Positions 60,909 through 64,000 of a stretch of DNA of 64,000 nucleotides are shown here, in pieces; within the stretch, counting starts at the first letter, position 1; every line of letters begins with the position of its first letter. The translations under genes were made by a program, and so were the position numbers. Source of the DNA: Planctomycetota bacterium (lineage in GTDB: Bacteria > Planctomycetota > OFTM77); contig JAJDCO010000135.1 of the NCBI GenBank assembly GCA_029260795.1, positions 1 to 64,000 on the forward strand, in the 5' to 3' direction. The notes under the pieces are model-generated. The model ran no database searches and was not told the origin of the DNA. It saw only the letters and a list, made by a program, of their open reading frames with translations.

Positions 60909-62663
60909 TCACCAATCCTTCTTCGCTTTGCGCCGACCGAGCTGCTGGAGCAATGCCTTCTTTCGCTCGCGATAATCGTCCTCGCGTTCACGAGCTTCAC
61001 GGAGCAGAGCCTCGATCTGCTGAGGCGAGATCGGTTGCTTGGAAGCGTCGCCCGGAGACTCTTCTTGCGGCTCCTGCTCCGACTGGGAGGGATCGGAGTC
61101 CTTCGAGGGAGACTCCTCATCCTGCTCGGAGGGATCCTGCGGCTTCTGCTCTTCTGACTGGGAGTCTTCCGGGGGCTGATCTTCCGAGCCGTCGCCGGAT
61201 TCTTGCTCGTCCGAGCTTTCTTGCTTGGGGAGCTTCTCCTGGATCTCGCGCAACAGCTTCAAGATCTCCTCCTGGAGCGCGGTGACCTCCTCCGTCGCCC
61301 CCTCGATCCCCAGTCGTGTGGCCGCATCGTCGGAGAGCTCGAGGGTCTTCGGGACGAGCTCGACCGCAGCCTGGCAAGCCGCGATGCTCGCCTCGAGGTT
61401 CTCGCGTGCCTTCGCCTGGGGATCTTCTTCGGTCGGGGTGACGTCGTTCGACTCGTCGTCTTCTGTGGGCTTCTCGGCCGGGGGCGGCTGTGCGGCGAGG
61501 GATTCCTCGAGCCGTGGCAGCATGCCGTTGGCCTTGAAGAGCAGACCCTGGAGGATGTGCGCCATCTCGCCCTGACGATCAGCGAGGTAAGCGACGTCCG
61601 GAAGTGACCGCTCATCGTCGGGATCCTCGACGGCTGCGGCGGCGCGCGTGTCTTTCAGAATCCCCTCTTGATCCGCGATGGCGCGGCCGAGGATCTTCCC
61701 GAATTCGGCCAGCGCGACGAAGATCTCATCCAGCTTCTCGAGCGCCACGCGCTGAGGAGGGTCCGCGGCGACCAGGTCGCGCTCCGAGAGGGCCAGCTCC
61801 GACTCACTCATCGCGTCAGCCGTTTGCTCGACGAGCTGGACCAAGCCGTCGAGGGATCCGTTGAGCTGAGCCCGCTGATCGTCGGTCATCTGGGCGCCCT
61901 GCTGGCTGATCATCTGATCGAGGAGTTGCTCGACCTTGGTGACCAGGAAAGGCAGCTCCTCCTCGAGCTGACGCTGCGCAGCCGCGAGGTCTCGGACCGA
62001 CTGCCTTCGCTGCGGTGTGTCGTCCCGCTGTCGCATGACCCGCGATCCGTGCCGGATTCCGGTCTGCTGCTCATGAATCCACTGGACGAAGGCGACGGCA
62101 TCGAGCTGGTCGCGCTTCTCCTGTCGCGCGCGCTCTTCCCAGAGCACACGCATGTGCTTCAACCACATGCGAATCAGCTCGAGGTTGTGGCGGGCATCGC
62201 CGTGATCGGGGTCGAGTCGGAGACAATCGCGATAGCGACCGATCGCTTGCTGAAGGAGCTCGATGCCTTCAGTCATGACCTCCTCTTCCGCGTCTTCTGG
62301 GCGCTCACCGAAGAGCTCGCGGGCGCGCACCAACGACAGCGTGGCCAGATTGTAGAGGGCTCGTGTCGCGAGTGGCGTATCGCGCGCCAGCGACGCTTCC
62401 TGCAGGAGCTCGATCGCGCGATCCCAGTCCCCCTGCGCGAGCGCGACACTTCCTCGGTCGAAGGTGATGAGGGAATCCTCGGGGCGAGCCACCGAGGCGT
62501 CCGAGAACGCTGCCGCCGCGGCCTCGAACTCGCCCTGCTCGAAGAGCCGAACACCTTCTCGGACCCGCTCGATGGGGTCGAGGTCTTCGCCCGACCTAGG
62601 CGCCGCGCCGACGAGAATCGTGCCGAGCAGGCAAAGGAGTGTGAGTGGTAGTCGACCGGTCAT
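60909..62663 (-). CDS. batC: BatC-like TPR protein with acidic tail
   Basis: The ATG at 62663 overlaps the batB stop (ATGA). The 584-residue protein has a signal peptide (LTLLCLLGTILVGAAP), tandem TPRs (GVRLFEQGEFEAAAAAFSDASVARPED and others) to about residue 160, a helical middle and a very acidic Glu/Ser/Gln/Pro-rich segment (residues about 470-540) followed by a basic end (REDDYRERKKALLQQLGRRKAKKDW). The acidic tail is probably disordered and may bind cations or positively charged partners. Confidence 0.82.
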   Translation of the reverse strand: MTGRLPLTLLCLLGTILVGAAPRSGEDLDPIERVREGVRLFEQGEFEAAAAAFSDASVARPEDSLITFDRGSVALAQGDWDRAIELLQEASLARDTPLATRALYNLATLSLVRARELFGERPEDAEEEVMTEGIELLQQAIGRYRDCLRLDPDHGDARHNLELIRMWLKHMRVLWEERARQEKRDQLDAVAFVQWIHEQQTGIRHGSRVMRQRDDTPQRRQSVRDLAAAQRQLEEELPFLVTKVEQLLDQMISQQGAQMTDDQRAQLNGSLDGLVQLVEQTADAMSESELALSERDLVAADPPQRVALEKLDEIFVALAEFGKILGRAIADQEGILKDTRAAAAVEDPDDERSLPDVAYLADRQGEMAHILQGLLFKANGMLPRLEESLAAQPPPAEKPTEDDESNDVTPTEEDPQAKARENLEASIAACQAAVELVPKTLELSDDAATRLGIEGATEEVTALQEEILKLLREIQEKLPKQESSDEQESGDGSEDQPPEDSQSEEQKPQDPSEQDEESPSKDSDPSQSEQEPQEESPGDASKQPISPQQIEALLREAREREDDYRERKKALLQQLGRRKAKKDW

Positions 62664-63691
62664 GAGGAGGTTCCTGGCAGTTCTCTCGAGCTCGCCGGGG
62701 GATAGCTGGGAATCAACATCTCGGCCAGCAGAAGCAGAATGCCAACGCACACGAAGAGCTGGAACTGCTCTCGATAGCGCTTGCGCTGCTCGCTGCGACT
62801 CTCGCCGCGGGCCAGGTCGACGAAGTACTCGTCGTAGATCTTTCCCAGATCGTACAGCGTCGTGCGAGCCGGTACGTAGGTCCCCCGAGTCTCGAGCGCG
62901 ATCTCCTGCAGGAGCTTCTCGTCCATGCGAGACCAGACCTCTTGGCCATCGTGCTTGAGATAACGTACGCGGCCATCGTCACCGCGAATCGGAATCCGCG
63001 CGCCCTCCGCGCTGCTGCCGAGCCCGATCGTAAAGATCTGAACGCCACGGCTCTGGGCGACTTTTGCGGCCTCCAACGGCTCCGACTCCTGGTCCTCGCC
63101 ATCGGTGATGAGGATGATGAGCTGATCGCGGTCCCGTCGCTCCTTCATGGATGAGAGCGCCTTGCGGATCGCGTCACCCATCAAGCTGCCTCCGAGCGGA
63201 GCGCTCGTCGGATCCGTTCGATCGAGAACCTCCCGGAAGTAGGCCTGATCCGTCGTCAGGGGGACTTGCACGATCGGTTGACCCGCGAAGGCGATCAAGC
63301 CAACGCGATCCCCGCGGAGGCGGGGGAGCAGGTCGCGAATGTCGGAGCGCGCTCGCTCGAGACGGTTGGGGGCGACGTCCTCGGCCAACATGGAGCGCGA
63401 GACATCGAGAAGAATGAAGCAGTCGACGCCACGCTGAACCACGGTCTCGTAGTAGACGCCGAATCGGGGCCGCGCCGTCGCGACGATCAACGCGGCCAGG
63501 CCGAGGATCACCAAGCTGCCCTTGAGCCAGGGACGGACGCCGCTCGCTCCCGGCATCAGCCGGGCGGCCATGCGCGACGCGACGAACCGCTCCGCGGCGC
63601 GCTGACGACGTCGCTCGGCGAGCCATAGCAGACCCGCCACGAGGGGCAGCGCCCACAACGCCAACAAGAGCTCGGGATGTTGCCAGACCAT
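62660..63691 (-). CDS. batB: BatB-like von Willebrand factor A protein
   Basis: The 343-residue protein has two N-terminal membrane helices (LLLALWALPLVAGLLWLA and LVILGLAALIVAT), a VWA domain with the metal-ion-dependent adhesion site DVSRS (LLDVSRSM) and TDG (LITDGEDQES), and a C-terminal membrane helix (FQLFVCVGILLLLAEMLIP). This is the BatA/BatB architecture. It lies nine bases after batA and overlaps batC. Confidence 0.9.
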   Translation of the reverse strand: MVWQHPELLLALWALPLVAGLLWLAERRRQRAAERFVASRMAARLMPGASGVRPWLKGSLVILGLAALIVATARPRFGVYYETVVQRGVDCFILLDVSRSMLAEDVAPNRLERARSDIRDLLPRLRGDRVGLIAFAGQPIVQVPLTTDQAYFREVLDRTDPTSAPLGGSLMGDAIRKALSSMKERRDRDQLIILITDGEDQESEPLEAAKVAQSRGVQIFTIGLGSSAEGARIPIRGDDGRVRYLKHDGQEVWSRMDEKLLQEIALETRGTYVPARTTLYDLGKIYDEYFVDLARGESRSEQRKRYREQFQLFVCVGILLLLAEMLIPSYPPASSRELPGTSS

Positions 63692-63700
63692 GACGTCGCC

Positions 63701-64000
63701 TCAGGGCAAGGAACGGAAACGGGTCGTCGAAAGGATCAGCTGCAACAAGACGAGCCCGATCCCCGGGAGCAGAAAGTACGGGTAGATCTCTCGATACTGC
63801 GTGTAGAGACGTCCCTCGGTCTCGGTCTTCTCCAGCTCGTCGATCAGAGCATAGACCTCGACCAGGTCCTCCGAGCTCTCCGCACGGAAGTAGCGTCCCC
63901 CCGTCGTCTCCGCGACTCGTTGCAGTGTGACCTCGTCCAAGGGGACCACGACGTTCTCGAAGCGCCTTCGTCCGTTCCTGTTGTCGACCGGGAACGGCAC
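63701..64000 (-). CDS. batA: BatA-like VWA protein, C-terminal part (cut by window edge)
   Basis: The 99 visible residues are the end of a VWA protein: a last VWA helix-strand (DEVTLQRVAETTGGRYFRAESSEDLVEVY), a DELEKTE linker and the C-terminal membrane helix (YFLLPGIGLVLLQLILSTTRF). The frame is open at the window edge, so the N-terminal membrane segments and MIDAS lie outside. Order and orientation match batA before batB. Confidence 0.8.
   Translation of the reverse strand: MPFPVDNRNGRRRFENVVVPLDEVTLQRVAETTGGRYFRAESSEDLVEVYALIDELEKTETEGRLYTQYREIYPYFLLPGIGLVLLQLILSTTRFRSLP

Overview
The window is GC-rich and densely packed, with many start/stop overlaps of the ATGA, GTGA or TTGA type. No rRNA, tRNA, insertion sequence, phage gene or CRISPR array was found. 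Several traits point to an uncultured member of Planctomycetota or a nearby deep-branching lineage: secreted proteins made of repeats with an SDGRFVAFAS / NLVPGDTNG / DVFVHD pattern, a sulfatase-like TPR lipoprotein, alpha/alpha-toroid proteins of the terpene-cyclase type, Tat-exported sugar-isomerase-like proteins and a complete Bat operon. This assignment is an inference; there is no phylogenetic marker gene in the window.

Layout. 1-335 holds the N-terminal end of a secreted protein whose frame is broken by a nine-G tract. 526-4917 (minus) is a surface-polysaccharide block with a methyltransferase, an amine-oxidase-like FAD protein, a sugar nucleotidyltransferase and a GT2 glycosyltransferase. 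5149-9213 (plus) encodes an exported S9 peptidase and an exported toroid protein; 9232-9732 is a lipoprotein. 9862-16137 (minus) is a six-gene efflux operon: a Cys-rich small protein, a TolC-like factor, a HlyD-type adaptor, a MacB/LolD-type ATPase and two FtsX-type permeases. 16188-18293 is a sulfatase-like TPR lipoprotein. 18712-26015 (plus) holds a 14-repeat propeller protein, a LamG protein, an exported amidohydrolase and a membrane protein. 26053-30388 (minus) holds a ferritin-like diiron protein, an MFS transporter, a TIM-barrel isomerase-like protein, a DUF4184 membrane protein and QueD.

30649-43721 is a signalling island. A soluble globin-coupled chemoreceptor, CheR-TPR, a membrane chemoreceptor, two CheW proteins and a CheA carrying a degenerate receiver form one tightly overlapping operon. 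It is followed by a convergent stand-alone receiver, a divergent NtrC-type sigma-54 activator overlapping a WecG/TagA-type glycosyltransferase, a PilZ (c-di-GMP) protein and a GT4 glycosyltransferase. No CheB and no flagellar genes are present, so an oxygen- or redox-responsive system controlling gene expression and exopolysaccharide is the likeliest reading. Just beyond it, 44034-43808 (minus) has the hallmarks of an unannotated structured RNA of about 227 nt: promoter, four hairpins whose G-U pairs fit only the minus strand, and a terminator with a U tract.

44154-48730 holds a ThiF/MoeB-type adenylyltransferase, an SRPBCC protein and a BtuFCD-like corrinoid uptake operon. 48872-51748 is an exported HEAT/TPR protein; 51877-54485 a sensor kinase and OmpR-type regulator; 54643-55053 a STAS protein. 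55414-58157 encodes a GT2-methyltransferase-methyltransferase fusion and an unknown partner. 58227-64000 (minus) is the batA-batE operon, with batA cut by the window edge.
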